Position numbers and translations under genes: made by a program. The notes under the pieces were generated by a model. The model searched no databases. It worked only from the letters and a program-made list of their open reading frames with translations, and was not told the origin of the DNA. From contig MNCI01002233.1 of NCBI GenBank assembly GCA_015680685.1, forward strand, positions 1 to 64,000: a DNA stretch of 64,000 nt. Direction: 5' to 3'. Positions within the stretch are counted from its first letter, which is position 1. Each line of letters starts with the position of its first letter. This DNA is from Gnetum montanum (lineage: Eukaryota > Streptophyta > Gnetopsida > Gnetales > Gnetaceae). Below, piece after piece: positions 1 to 10,579 of this stretch.

Positions 1-26
1 GGTATCCACTTCCAAGAATCAATGAA

Positions 27-700
27 ATGATGATTAAAGTATCAACTTATCAATTATACTCATTTCTAGATGGATTTTTAGGTTATAGCCTAATAATAGT
101 ACACANGTCAACTTATCAATTATACTCATTTCTAGATGGATTTTTAGGTTATAGCCAAATAATAGTACACAAAGATGATAAATTTAAAACAACATTCATC
201 ACAAAGTAGGGATCGTTTGCTTACAAAAGGATGCCTTTTAGCTTATCAAATATAGGGGTTTCTTTCTAAAGAGATATGGATATAGCTTTAAAAGGTCTTG
301 TTGGTAAAATCATTACCATTAATTTAGATGACATTATGTTTTATTCAAAACATGAATTTGATCATGTATGCCACTTATGGAAAATATTCAATAGATGTAA
401 GAAACTTGGTATTTCCTTGAATCCAGAAAATGTATCTTTGGAGTAAGATTAGTTAGTTTATTTGGGAACAAAATTTGTCAAAAAGGGATAGCTATTGATC
501 AAGCTAGAATTGAGGCTATTCAAGGTATAGAGCATCTCAAAAATAAGAAAACACTAAGATCTTTCTTTGGGAAAATAAACTTTATCAGGAAATTTATTTC
601 TAGATTTAAAAAATTAGCAAAATCTATTTTACTAATGTTAAAAAAGGATGCTGAGGTAAGAAAAACTAAAGAATCACTTAAGTACTTGAGCCAAATATAG
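27..700 (+). pseudogene. Ty3/gypsy reverse transcriptase remnant
   Basis: Plus-strand translation shows the RT palm of a gypsy element. FLDGFLGYSQI matches the conserved FLDGYSGYNQI block, MPFSLSNIGVSF the MPFGLCNAPATFQ block, and INLDDIMFYSK the catalytic YxDD region with both aspartates kept. Downstream LGISLNPENVS matches the end of the RT domain. Stop codons interrupt the frame, for example near 210 and 445. An N at 106 is flanked by two nearly identical 64-base copies (42-105 and 108-171), so the doubled FLDGFLGY block is probably an assembly overlap, not biology. The N-terminal part of RT and all of gag lie left of the window. It is continuous with RNase H and integrase to the right. 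Confidence 0.85.
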
Positions 701-714
701 AAAGCCATTTTAGA

Positions 715-1150
715 AGCACTATATCTAGTGAAACCAAAGTTGAGAGAATATTTTTGGCTATATGCTTTTTCATTAATAGATTCATCAACTATAGTATTAA
801 TGTAAAAAGATGGAATAGAAGAAAGGAAAATTGAGTTTTTTAGTTACTAGTTCAAGGAAGCTGAGAGAAATTATTCCTAATTAGAAAAATAGGTATTCAT
901 TATGATTAAAACCTTGGGAAATTTTAAGTACTATTTACAAAACACCATGGTCCATATCATGGGTATAGAGTTGGCCATGAGATAATATTTATTGTAGAAT
1001 AAAATTGGACTCAAAAGAGATAATTGGATGATCAAGCTTCAATAGTTTAGGTTCACTTTAGAAACATGTAAGATATTTAAGAATATTGGATTAGCTAGGA
1101 TGATGGCAAAGGAATTTGGATAAGAAGTGCTAGCCCTTCCTAAACTTACA
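715..1150 (+). pseudogene. Ty3/gypsy RNase H remnant
   Basis: Read in the best plus frame, the translation follows the gypsy RNase H pattern: a first strand (FWLYAF), then IEFFSY (usually IAFFSR), the YS.LEK motif followed by KTLGNFKYYL (usually KALKHFRVYL), and a final RFTLETCKI...GLARMMAKEFG stretch that corresponds to the usual L.EFDI...GQ.LA..LAE ending. Many in-frame stops are present. It sits between RT and integrase, in the normal pol order. Catalytic residues cannot be assigned with confidence because of the decay. Confidence 0.7.
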
Positions 1151-1363
1151 AACAAATATGATGACATAGTAAAATTTCTCACTAGCCAAGAAATTCCCAA
1201 GAATTTATCTAAAAATAAAGAAAGAGCTTTTATATTAAAAATTTAGAAGTAAATTTGTACTTAGAAAATTCTTTACAGAAAAGATTTTCGAGGTATCTTA
1301 TTAGAATATGCATCAAATCAAAAAATTAAAGAAATTATTGCGTATTTTCATAATCATGAAGGA

Positions 1364-2400
1364 TTGTATTACAAATCCCCTAGGACCACTATGAAACATA
1401 TATTGAGATATGAGTTCTATTGGTTCACTCTATTCAAATATCAACAAGAAAATATTTCAACTTGTCACAAGTATCAAAAACATGGGCCAAGGTCAAAAAG
1501 GGCTAATGCTTCACTGAAACCATTAGTAATAGATAGGCCTTTTCAAAGATGGAGATTGGATTCTATAGGGGCTCTTCCTCCATCTAAAGCTAGACATAAA
1601 TTTATTTTTAAAGCTACAGATTATTTTACCAAATGGCCAAAAGCTAAGACATTAAGAAGAAGCACAACCTATTATGTAATTATGTTCCTTGAACAATACC
1701 TCATAAATCTTTTTAGGATGCTAGAATCTTTGGTTACCAATAATGACACAACTTTCCAATTAGCTAAGTTTGTAAGATGGGCCTTAGAAGAATTAATTTT
1801 ATGCAAGTCATTCTTGAATTATTACCCACAATGGAATGGCCTAGAAAAATCCACAAATAAGAAGCTAATTTCTTATATTAAGCATTTTATAGATAATAAT
1901 GCTGGAAAATGGCATGAAATTTTGGTAGGGGCTCTTTGGATTGATAGGATTAGAAACAAAAGAGCTATAGAAACTACACCATTTAATTTAGTTTATAGGA
2001 TTAATTCTCAAATAACTAACACAATTATATTTAAACTAATAGAATTCATTGAAAATTATAGCCCACGATTAGAAAAGGAGTGTGTCATAATGGCTTTGTT
2101 ATTAAAGGAGAGGTTGAAATTGATGAAGCTTGAGATAAGCTTTTGTACAATGTAGCATTGAAGAAGAGATGGTTTGATCACCATGTAGAATGGAAAGATT
2201 TAGAGAAGGAGACTTGGATTTGTTATGGAAAGTTAAGAATAAAAATAAAGCTAATAAATTCTCAACTAAATGGATTAGACCATTAATAATCAAGAAATAG
2301 GTAGCTGAAAATACCTTCAAGCTTGCTTCATTTATTGGATAGATGTTGAATTACCCATTTAATGCTCTCCATTTGAAGCATTATTTGAAGCAACCACCCA
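1364..2400 (+). pseudogene. Ty3/gypsy integrase, core nearly intact
   Basis: A 263-codon open frame (1364-2155) covers most of integrase. An HHCC-type zinc region is recognisable at the start (CHKYQKHGP). The DDE core follows: D in RWRLDSIGA, D in TNNDTTF and E in NGLEKSTNK, so all three catalytic acids survive. ATDYFTKWPKAKTL matches the usual DYFTKWVEA block. After a frame change near 2155, GDLDLLWKVKNKNK...TKWIRPLIIKK and NALHLKHYLKQP read as the GPY/F-like C-terminal module, ending about 2400. The enzyme would join element cDNA to chromosomal DNA. The frame has no start of its own, because it was part of a polyprotein. Confidence 0.88.
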
Positions 2401-2518
2401 CTTAGATTAGCTCAGGAATGGTTTACCAAATTTGTAAATATGTAAATAGTGTGTTGTAAATAATTTTCTTAGGACTATATAGGAAGCTAAAGCCAAGATA
2501 AAAATCCATAATCATATC

Positions 2519-3067
2519 ATGGTTGGGAAATCAGGATCAACAAAAGTAAGAAGATTGTTTGCAAACACAAGGAATGCCATGATGAAAGCTAGGCCTTTTA
2601 TTTCATATCTATCTAGATGTTGTCTCGAACATGTATAAAGGATAGTTTATAGAATTGTTTCTTATGGGTTAGCCTATAATTATCTATTCATGACTTAGCT
2701 CTTTGATGAATTCTCCACACTCACAAGTGGCAAATCAATTCATGTCCAAGAATGAGTTAAATTTCTAGAGTGTTCTAATCTTTCACAAAGAGACAATATT
2801 GATGAAGAAATCCCAAATCAAGTTTTCAATTATGGGGATGTCTTGGTAAAACAACCTAAAAATGACACTGAAAGGAAGCTTGAGAGTTCAAAAAAAGAAC
2901 TAAAATAAGAAGATGGATCCAATGAAGATGTAAGTTCTAGGGAGCCCAAGGGAGGACAAGATTTAGGTAATGAAGCATAAGCCATAATACTTACTCAAGT
3001 AATGACCAAGTTGAGTATGATGCAGCCTCATAATGAAATATTAAGGAATGTCATAATTATTGTATAG
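2519..3067 (+). pseudogene. Unrecognised decayed ORF downstream of integrase
   Basis: From the ATG at 2519 one frame runs 183 codons to a stop at 3065-3067 with only five internal stops, far fewer than random AT-rich DNA would give. The N-terminus is basic (MVGKSGSTKVRRLF). The second half is acidic and hydrophilic (KNDTERKLESSKKEL, then an EPKGGQDLG stretch). I recognise no domain. Its place just after the integrase, on the same strand, fits an extra 3' ORF of the same element, but it could also be the gag start of another element. It is a pseudogene in its present state. Confidence 0.4.
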
Positions 3068-5233
3068 TGTCATCTAGTTTCATTAGCTTAGCTTTAATTA
3101 CTTTGTTTGAAAATTTTAGGATTAAGGGTTTTTCTTTCCTATTAAGCCTTAAGCTAGAGGGCTTTTTCCCAAAAAAATATTTAAGCTTATACTTAGTTTT
3201 ATCTATGTTTGTACATAAATGTTGAAAGAAGGAGGTTGTTTTTGTTTGAGAAAATGGTTGGTGCAAAAATATACCACTTTCATGGAATAATTAGAAATTA
3301 TGATGATAGGATCAATTATTTTCATGTATTCATTAAAAGAAAATAATCCTTAGATATAAGTAAAGTCTTAAGAGAAAAATTTCACAAAAATGCTAAATAT
3401 GATATTAATTTTAGCTCAAACCCTCTCTTCAAGAATGTAATTTGTTGTAAAATTTCAGTTATTAATGGAGCAAAGGTTAAGTTCCACTTCTCAATTTTGA
3501 TTTTACTTTAAGAATGAGCTAGGGTTCAACATGTTAAGCTTTTCGTAAGAAAAGTTCCAGTCAAGAAGTTTTGTAAAAAGAATGTTAGAAAAGATACAAT
3601 GCAAATTTTTAAGTGATCAAAATTTATGGGATAAGAGTTTCAAAGCTAAGAAAACCCTCCTAAAATATTATAATTTATTATAGGTAAAATAAAAAATCTA
3701 GGGTTTTCAAATTAAATAAGGTGCTACATAGATTAACTAAATTAGACATCAAGAGCAAAGCTTACTTGCCTAAAAGCATGTTTTCCTATCTGTAACTTAA
3801 GTTGAGCTCATCAAAAATGGAATCATAGAGCTTATGAATAAGTTTCATCATAATGGGTATTAGAAGAAACAATTGAGCACTAATGGAAACCCTCACTTCA
3901 AGGAGAGAGGCTTGATTTAAATTCAAAAAAGGATTTATTAAAGTATATTTATCAATCTAGCTTGTTAAAAAAAAATTTAGTTTGGAAAAAGGCATGGAAA
4001 ATGGCTTAATTAAATCAAATCCACTATCATAGAAGAGATTGGTAGAATCAATAAATGACTCTATAGAGTATTCCCTAATTATTTCTACCACATAAGATTG
4101 ATGACATGCAGAGTATAGTTGAGCTTGGATTCTACAAGCTAGCTTGAAAATAGTTTCATCACATTAGCTTGGAACATTATTCATAGTGCCAAAATTCTAC
4201 TTCACAAAAAATCTTATTATCTATTCTACCACATCAGCTTCTTCTTATATAAAACATATTCATAAGGTGAAGAAGTACCTTAATGAAGTGGTTCTAAAGC
4301 CACATTAGAATTTTATAAAGACTAGGCTCGTAGAATTGAAAAGAAACTTTCTAAAAGGACTCTACCACATCAACTTTCATCTTATGCTAAATAACTTGGA
4401 GAGTGAAGAAGAGATTCTTGAAAATTATTCTAAGAGCCATATCATCATTTGATCATGAAGTGTGAAAAAGAGCTTGTGCATAGAACAAAATTCATCTTCA
4501 CAAAAAGTTTTTAATTGGCTCTATCATATTATCTTTTGAAACATCAATAACTTCATAGAACTAAGAAAACTAGATCTAAAAGGAAACTTTAAAACAACCT
4601 TTCCATATTAGCTTTTATGGAGCTCTAGTTCATGGAATCAAAAATTGGTTCTACAGAATGGATCTATGAATAAAAATCTCATACTTTATAGCAGCATCAA
4701 ACACTCATTTCCTCTCTGCCACATAAGCTATTTAGCAAGATGTAGTTATATAACTAAACTCTGGTTCTACAAAGAAAATTTAAAATTCTTGTACGAGCTA
4801 CATCATCATTTGCCCATGTCATCTTATAAGGGAAGCTCATAGAACCAAGAATTAGTCTTACAATATGATTCTACGTAGGTTAGTTTCATAATGATCAAGT
4901 GTGAAGAGAGAGAAGAATTAGTTCTATATGTAAAATATCATGTGACATGTGGGTTATGATTAGAGAGGGTTTAAAGAGTCAAAATAGTTCTATAAGAAAA
5001 GCTGAGATAGATTGAAAGCAATGAGGGAAATTTTTATTCATAGAACCAAAATTTTGTTCTATGAACAAGCACATAACTAATCTCACCATGTCAGCTCTTT
5101 TGTAAGATATTTTAGTAGAATATAAAATTAGTTCTACAACAAGCTCATCTTTTATCTCTTCTATGTTAGATTTTATATAGAACAAGACTCATAAAATTCA
5201 AAAACATTTCTACTAAATGATTATATTACTTAC
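3068..5233. repeat. Degenerate repeat region, probably LTR or 3' region of the old gypsy element
   Basis: No credible gene is seen. From about 3.6 kb a loose motif recurs every 80-150 bases: a C/TACCACATNAGCT-like core (near 4084, 4224, 4360, 4598, 4712 and 5075), flanked by TAGAACCAA and TTGGTTCTA pieces that form near-palindromes, for example AGAACCAAAATTTTGTTCT at about 5041. The same pattern resumes after element A at 14013-14530, so A inserted into it. It may be the U3 of an old LTR, since a TATA-like box follows at 14612. Confidence 0.5.
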
Positions 5234-6123
5234 TGATGAGCAGCAAGGTACCCCTATGCCCAACCATATGAATATGCGTGTTCACATGCAATCCAGTCAA
5301 ACTCCAAGGATTAAGTGCTTATGTGCTTACATAGAAAAAGGATGGGTTATGTGATTTTTGTCTTCCCAAGCTTACTTGTAAGGCATAATTGTATGGTTAA
5401 GTAAACTGGAGGTATATGATTTTTTATGCTTTTTATGTTTTATGTTCTTGGTGCTTAAAATAGGGAAATGAAATAATTTAGTACCTAATTTAATTTAACT
5501 AATCAACTATTCTCTAACTACTCCTAAAACCAGCATCTATTCCCACTTTCCAGACACATTTTGAACCAATGTAACACTATTGGGATTACCAAATGCTAAT
5601 CATTACTGGGTTACTAAGTGTTCCAGGTATGCTTGAAGTGGTCATGTTGAGTGTGCTAATTTTTTGATAATTAACAATTCAATGGAAATAACATTGATTA
5701 ACTATTGAAATCATTGAATAATAGTAAATAACATGAAATGCAATAATTAAGCTATTCTAAATGTTGAAAGGTTTATCAAAAAGTTCATCTTTATTTCTGG
5801 TCACAAGGTGTGCTTAGGTACACAATGCTCAAATAAATATCTGTTTACTTTATGACTCCTACTATAGGAACTTAGAAATAATTCTAACTCTAGAAGGGAA
5901 AAACAGATATAGGCAATGAGAAACTAAAAAACAGATAAAAAACAGCTAAGAAACTAAAAAACTAATTTCAAACTAAGTGTCCTGGTCTCTTATTTATAGG
6001 CAATGAGACAAGCTCTGACATTGCATGTCTGATATCACTTTGGTACCTCTGATATCGTGTATCCAATATCGAGGGTCCGATATTGGGGATTCTATATCAA
6101 GGGTTCAATATCGTGACTCATCA
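5234..6123 (-). repeat. Element A 3' LTR
   Basis: 890 bases, ending TCGTGACTCATCA, with TATAAATA on the minus strand at 5991-5998. The U3 end (plus 6030-6123) holds a run of GATATC/CGATAT motifs. It pairs with 13151-14012. Divergence is plainly visible from the first 100 bases, so the insertion is old. Confidence 0.92.
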
Positions 6124-6141
6124 TACCCCCATGATTGAATG
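6124..6141 (-). other. Element A polypurine tract
   Basis: On the minus strand the sequence reads TTCAATCATGGGGGTA directly before the 3' LTR. This is the expected place of the plus-strand priming tract. Elements B, C and D have the same AGTCATGGGGGTA block at the same position. Confidence 0.8.
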
Positions 6142-8109
6142 AAAACTTGTCCTCAAGTTCCTTAAAAAATATTGGGAAGGTATGGGATTATTAACTAAAT
6201 GACAACTGATGGTGACATGGAATGACAGACTCAAAGTGCCTAGTGAATGGATCGACAAACATATTACAACATTGGTGTTCATAACCACTATGGTGAAAAT
6301 TATACATAGATGACATCTAGACCCTCTTTTGATAGCTTGAAGAGACAGAGAAGAAAGAAAATGAGGTGCATTGCTACCGATGTCAAAATTGTGCACATTG
6401 TTGTTCATCCATGGCCACATGATTAAGCATGTTCCTTGCATAAACATTCCAACTCCAGTCCATCTTGAGTGCTCCCTCCTATCCCAGTCCATTGTTCATG
6501 TGATTGCCATCTGCACACACAAGATAGTCATGAATTAGCAAGGATAGATAAAATATAATGTAATTGATACCTTGCCTCAATATGAAGCACATTGGCTAGG
6601 TTGTGGGTATGGCAAATACTAGGTTAGAGGTGTGTAACTGATAACTACCCAAGGTGTAGGGGTGAGATAAGTAATTAAATGGAAAAAATTACGACAAGCC
6701 CCCATGACTAAGAGTGAACCTTTGGTAGCAATAGGGTGGGAAATGAAAGAACAAGAAAGATGAGAGAAATAACAACGGTGAATCCAATAAAACAAAAATA
6801 AAAATGGATTTCATGGATGGGGTGAAATGAAAAATAGTTGATTACAAGAAATTTTTTAAGGAAAAGAACTTAACAATTGCACCAAAAAGAAGTGTTAGTG
6901 GATCCTCCCCAAAGTAGGCTCATGCCCTTTATACCTTGACAAACCCACAAATTGAAGAGTCAGTAGGCCCTTGGAATGACATATGGAGACAATTGTTAAG
7001 AGTTCACCCACAAGAAATTACCAAAGAATAGAAATGCATCAACCAAAATATAAACTAATCATAAAACCAACAATGAGGTGGAATATTGGGAAGAAATATG
7101 GAAAGAGAAGAGAGAATGGACTGGGATCCCAAAATCAAGGTTGTGTAAAGTCCCTTGTGTATTTTGTAGTTAAGGTGACTTAATAAATTTCATTCCAAAT
7201 CCATATTAAAACTAACCACATCCATTGACCTCACATCAACACACTTGACCAACCCATCCTCTTGAAGCAACAAGAATGCTTTTATAGAGTAACTACCATT
7301 CCAACAAGAGAAGAATAGAGAAGTAGGAAGTGAAAAAGGGTCTTAGTTAGAGGGAACCTTTAGGCATGGGTACCATGTCGTTCCAGTTCCATAACCAATG
7401 CTTGTAGCCCATGTTCCTTTATTATGTCTGAGTGTACTTTGAAATTTCACCAGGTTTTTTTTTCTTTTTGAGTGAGAACCACACCATGTAAAGGCTTATT
7501 TGATTTAGTCAACTTCCTGATATTGGTCAATAGTGGAATGGTGGAGACCCATGAAAAACATCCAAGTACTCAAGAGAATGGCCAACACAAATGCATTGAA
7601 TCCCTCTTGAACTCACATCCTTTTCAATCCATTTGAATCTTTCCTTGATTTGAAGAATCCTAAGCCACAAATTCATTAATAAGTTTGTTTAGAAAAAGGG
7701 ACAGTATAGTTCCAAAACCAAGGAAGACCATAGAGTTGAGTGGATGATGTGGACTCATTGTATTTTTTATAAAAAGGAACCATATCTTAGCATCACACTG
7801 AAAGTCAAAGGTAAGAACCAAACATTAGCAATCAATACTATTAGAGTAAAATCCACCATCATCAGCACTTATTATATGATGAGTGAGAGTAAATAAAAAA
7901 AAATGTAATAGAGAATGACATAGTAAAAATGTTAACGATGGTGTAAAACAAAAACAAGTAAATATGAAAAATGTGTAAAAAAATGTTTAAAACAAAAAAA
8001 AAGACAAAAGAAACTAAGGGCTTAGAATGACTAGCATTGGTGGCCATCTCCCCCACGACTGAGTGAGAAGGAGGAGATTTGAAATAATGAGCAGGGCTAT
8101 CCATCAATA
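6142..8109 (-). other. Element A 3' non-coding region
   Basis: No credible gene is seen. The stretch contains a second AGTCATGGGGG copy (plus 6699-6710), a third (8050-8060), the block also found in B-E with core CCTCCCCAAAG (about 6900-6918), and an AAAATGTGTAAAACA-type simple repeat (about 7910-8000) that recurs in D and E. Short ORFs here have no recognisable content. Confidence 0.7.
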
Positions 8110-9386
8110 GAGGTAGTGCTAGTACTAGCTGTTTTGGGCTCGTGGAAAGGTTTATTTTGCTAGATGTTGGCCAATAATTTCTTATTTGGGCTTCCAGGTT
8201 TATAGATCATCATGGACCCTAAAGAAAAAGTTTCATGAATGATATAAGGTCCTTCTCATAGTGTTTGAAATTTAGTTCATTATGGAACATGTGCAGGATT
8301 CCAATAAAGAACCCTATCTCCTAGTTGGTATTTGACTTTTCTAATTTTCAGGTCATGTTGTTGTTTGTTGAAGGCCTTGTGCAGTTCATTGGATGACAAG
8401 GCGGCTAATTAGTTTTCATCTAGAAAGTTAAGATTCATTAACCATTCTTTCTATGCTAGATTGAGGCCAAGGTGAAGGTCACATGCTATAGATAGTGTAC
8501 GGAGCTCTACTTGGATAGGAAGTCTTGGAAGTTTACTATACACTAACTCATAGGGAGAGTAGCCTATAGGGAGCTTCCATGTGGAGCGATATGCCCAAAG
8601 AGCATTGTTCAGTTTGGTGCACTAGTCTCACCTATATTTGCTAATGGTTCATGTCAAGATTTTTATGATTTTCCTATTGGTGACTTTAGCTTTACCATTC
8701 ACTTGAGGATGATATGGTATACTCAGTTTATGCTCGACTCCTAAGTGTTGCATCAACTTTTGAAAAGTGGCACCTATAAAATGTGTACCATTATTAGAAA
8801 TAAGTGCATAAGGCATGGCAAACCTATTTACAATTTTTTGTTAAACAAATCTTGCAATGGTAGATGATGTACAGTCGGTAATAGTGGTTGCTTCTACCCA
8901 CTTTGTAAAATATTCAATAGCAACAACAATGTATGCTTTTCCATTGGACATCAGTGTAATAGGCCCCATAAAATTAATACCCCATATGTTAAAGGGTTCT
9001 AAGGGCTAAATCCATTATTGCAGACCCTCCATTCTAGTAGTCACTCCCCCATCATGTTGGCAACACTCACAAGATTGGACAAAATGATGGGCATCCCAAA
9101 AAAATGTATGCCAATAATATCCTGCAAGCAAGATTTTAATGGTTGTTTGTCTTCCAACATAATGACCCCCACAAGGACTTGTGAATGTAGTCTTGACTTG
9201 GTCTTCTAGTGCTATTTGAATTTGGTTGTACCCACTATAACCATCCAAAAAACTATAATAGCAATGCCCTGCAATGGTATCTAAGACTTGGCCAACGAAT
9301 GGAAATGGGAAATGGTCTTTGAATGTTGCCATGTTCAACAAACTAAATTCTATACACACCTTCCATTTACCTTCCTTTCTAGGCAC
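8110..9386 (-). pseudogene. Element A RT-integrase fusion, catalytic triad lost
   Basis: The minus frame 9386-9015 starts in RT (the FLDGYSGYNQI block, then KTTFTSP) and passes in frame straight into the integrase zinc region (HYVGRQTTIKIL, later CECCQ). A deletion has therefore removed most of RT and all RNase H while keeping the frame. The integrase core follows at about 9000-8400: WGINFMGP, then FTKWVEATTITDC, ISNNGTHFIGATF and NGKAKVTNR. The usual residues are D, D and E; here they read N, N and K, each explained by one G-to-A change on the coding strand. Stops are present (for example near 8840). A GPYII block near 8230 marks the C-terminal module. The enzyme is certainly inactive. Confidence 0.88.
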
Positions 9387-9509
9387 AATGAATAATGGAC
9401 TAACCCATTCACTATTAGTAAGGGGGTAGATGAACCTAGCCTTCAGAAGTTATTCAATTTCTTCTTTAACTACTTGCTTAAGCTTTGGGTTTAGTCGTCT
9501 CTGCGATTG

Positions 9510-9767
9510 TCATTGAGGCTTCATAGAGGGGTCAGTGTACATTCTATGTTGATATATCCTAGGATCTATTCTGGTTAATTTTGGATATGACCAAGAAAAG
9601 GCTTTCGACCATTTTTTTAGCATCTTCACCAGTCTTTCTTTTTGTTGAGGAGCAAGTTTAGCATTAATGATTACCGATTTTCCATTCTTGAGAAATGTAT
9701 ACTCCATACTGGTGGATAATGGTTTTAACTCAAGGGGATTTTGCTTAAAATTATCAATGATTTTCAA
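9510..9767 (-). pseudogene. Element A protease-RT linker
   Basis: The 85-codon minus frame reads LELKPLSTSMEYTFL, then KLAPQQKERLVKML and FSWSYPKLTRIDP. This matches the segment before RT in Athila/Tat-type pol (ELKPLP..L.YAFL, then L....E..L...L......W....I..I.P). It lies between protease and RT in the expected order. A frame break near 9500 separates it from the RT fragment. Confidence 0.8.
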
Positions 9768-10034
9768 CTTTTCCCAATTGATATTTTTGATGTCAAAACT
9801 TGAAAGTTGGCAATGGACTTACTCTAATGTATCTATGCTATGGATATAGGGACAAGTCTAGCTCTCAATTGGTTCCATGCATAAAGTTGAATTGCTCTCT
9901 CAGTTAGTTGTCAACCATTAGGTGTCTTCTTATCTTTTGGCTACTACATATAGGCATCTTTACATGTCAGTTAATTGTACACACTAGTTGCATGCAGGAA
10001 AAATTAAATATTGTAAAAATCAAGACTTCTACAC

Positions 10035-10570
10035 TTAGTTACACCCTGTGTCACTGTATGTGATGCATGGGACTTTCTTCTTCTCGATCTTTCCAAACAT
10101 ATTTTCTTTTGATATTTCTAGGGAAAGATCACGTATTCCTAGGCATGCATCAATTGTACTTAGCCATGCTCTTTGCATTATGATTGGAAAGTCCCCTTTA
10201 TAGTTGTTAACTTGGATCACTAGGAAATCAGCTGGATACAACCACCCATAAATGATGGTGACAATGTCCTCCACTTGTCCTAATGGAACAGTGATGGACT
10301 AGTCAGTCAACTATAAATAAATGTTACTCTTTTTTAGTGGAGGTAATTTCCAAGCTTTGTACATTTCTTAAGAGATTAAGTTAACACCAAAACCTAAATC
10401 CAAAAGAGCTTTGCAAGGCTCATTCCTAGCGATTTGCAAATATATAAGAGGATTTCCAAGATTAGAGAATTTCCTAGGAAGATGGCTAGCTTTAATCCAA
10501 TTAGTGATGGTGTGAGTTAACATGATAGTATGCATGGAGTGCATTTTTTGGTTCAAAGGAAGCTCCAAAG
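10035..10570 (-). pseudogene. Element A retropepsin-like protease
   Basis: Two minus frames (10568-10368 and 10274-10035) together match the protease of element E: PLIYLQIARNEPCKALLDLG followed by FGVNLIS, then FLVIQVNNYKGDFPIIM and LSLEISKENMFGKIEKKK. The active-site triplet DSG reads DLG, so the serine is replaced while the aspartate remains. IIMQRAWL stands where aspartic proteases of this group usually have LGRPWL. It cleaved the gag-pol polyprotein in an ancestor and is inactive here because of stops and the altered site. Confidence 0.78.
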
Positions 10571-10579
10571 ATTCAAATG

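Noticed and set aside
1-2400. Endogenous pararetrovirus
   Set aside because: The RT is followed by RNase H and a clear DDE integrase, which plant pararetroviruses lack, and no movement or coat protein is seen.
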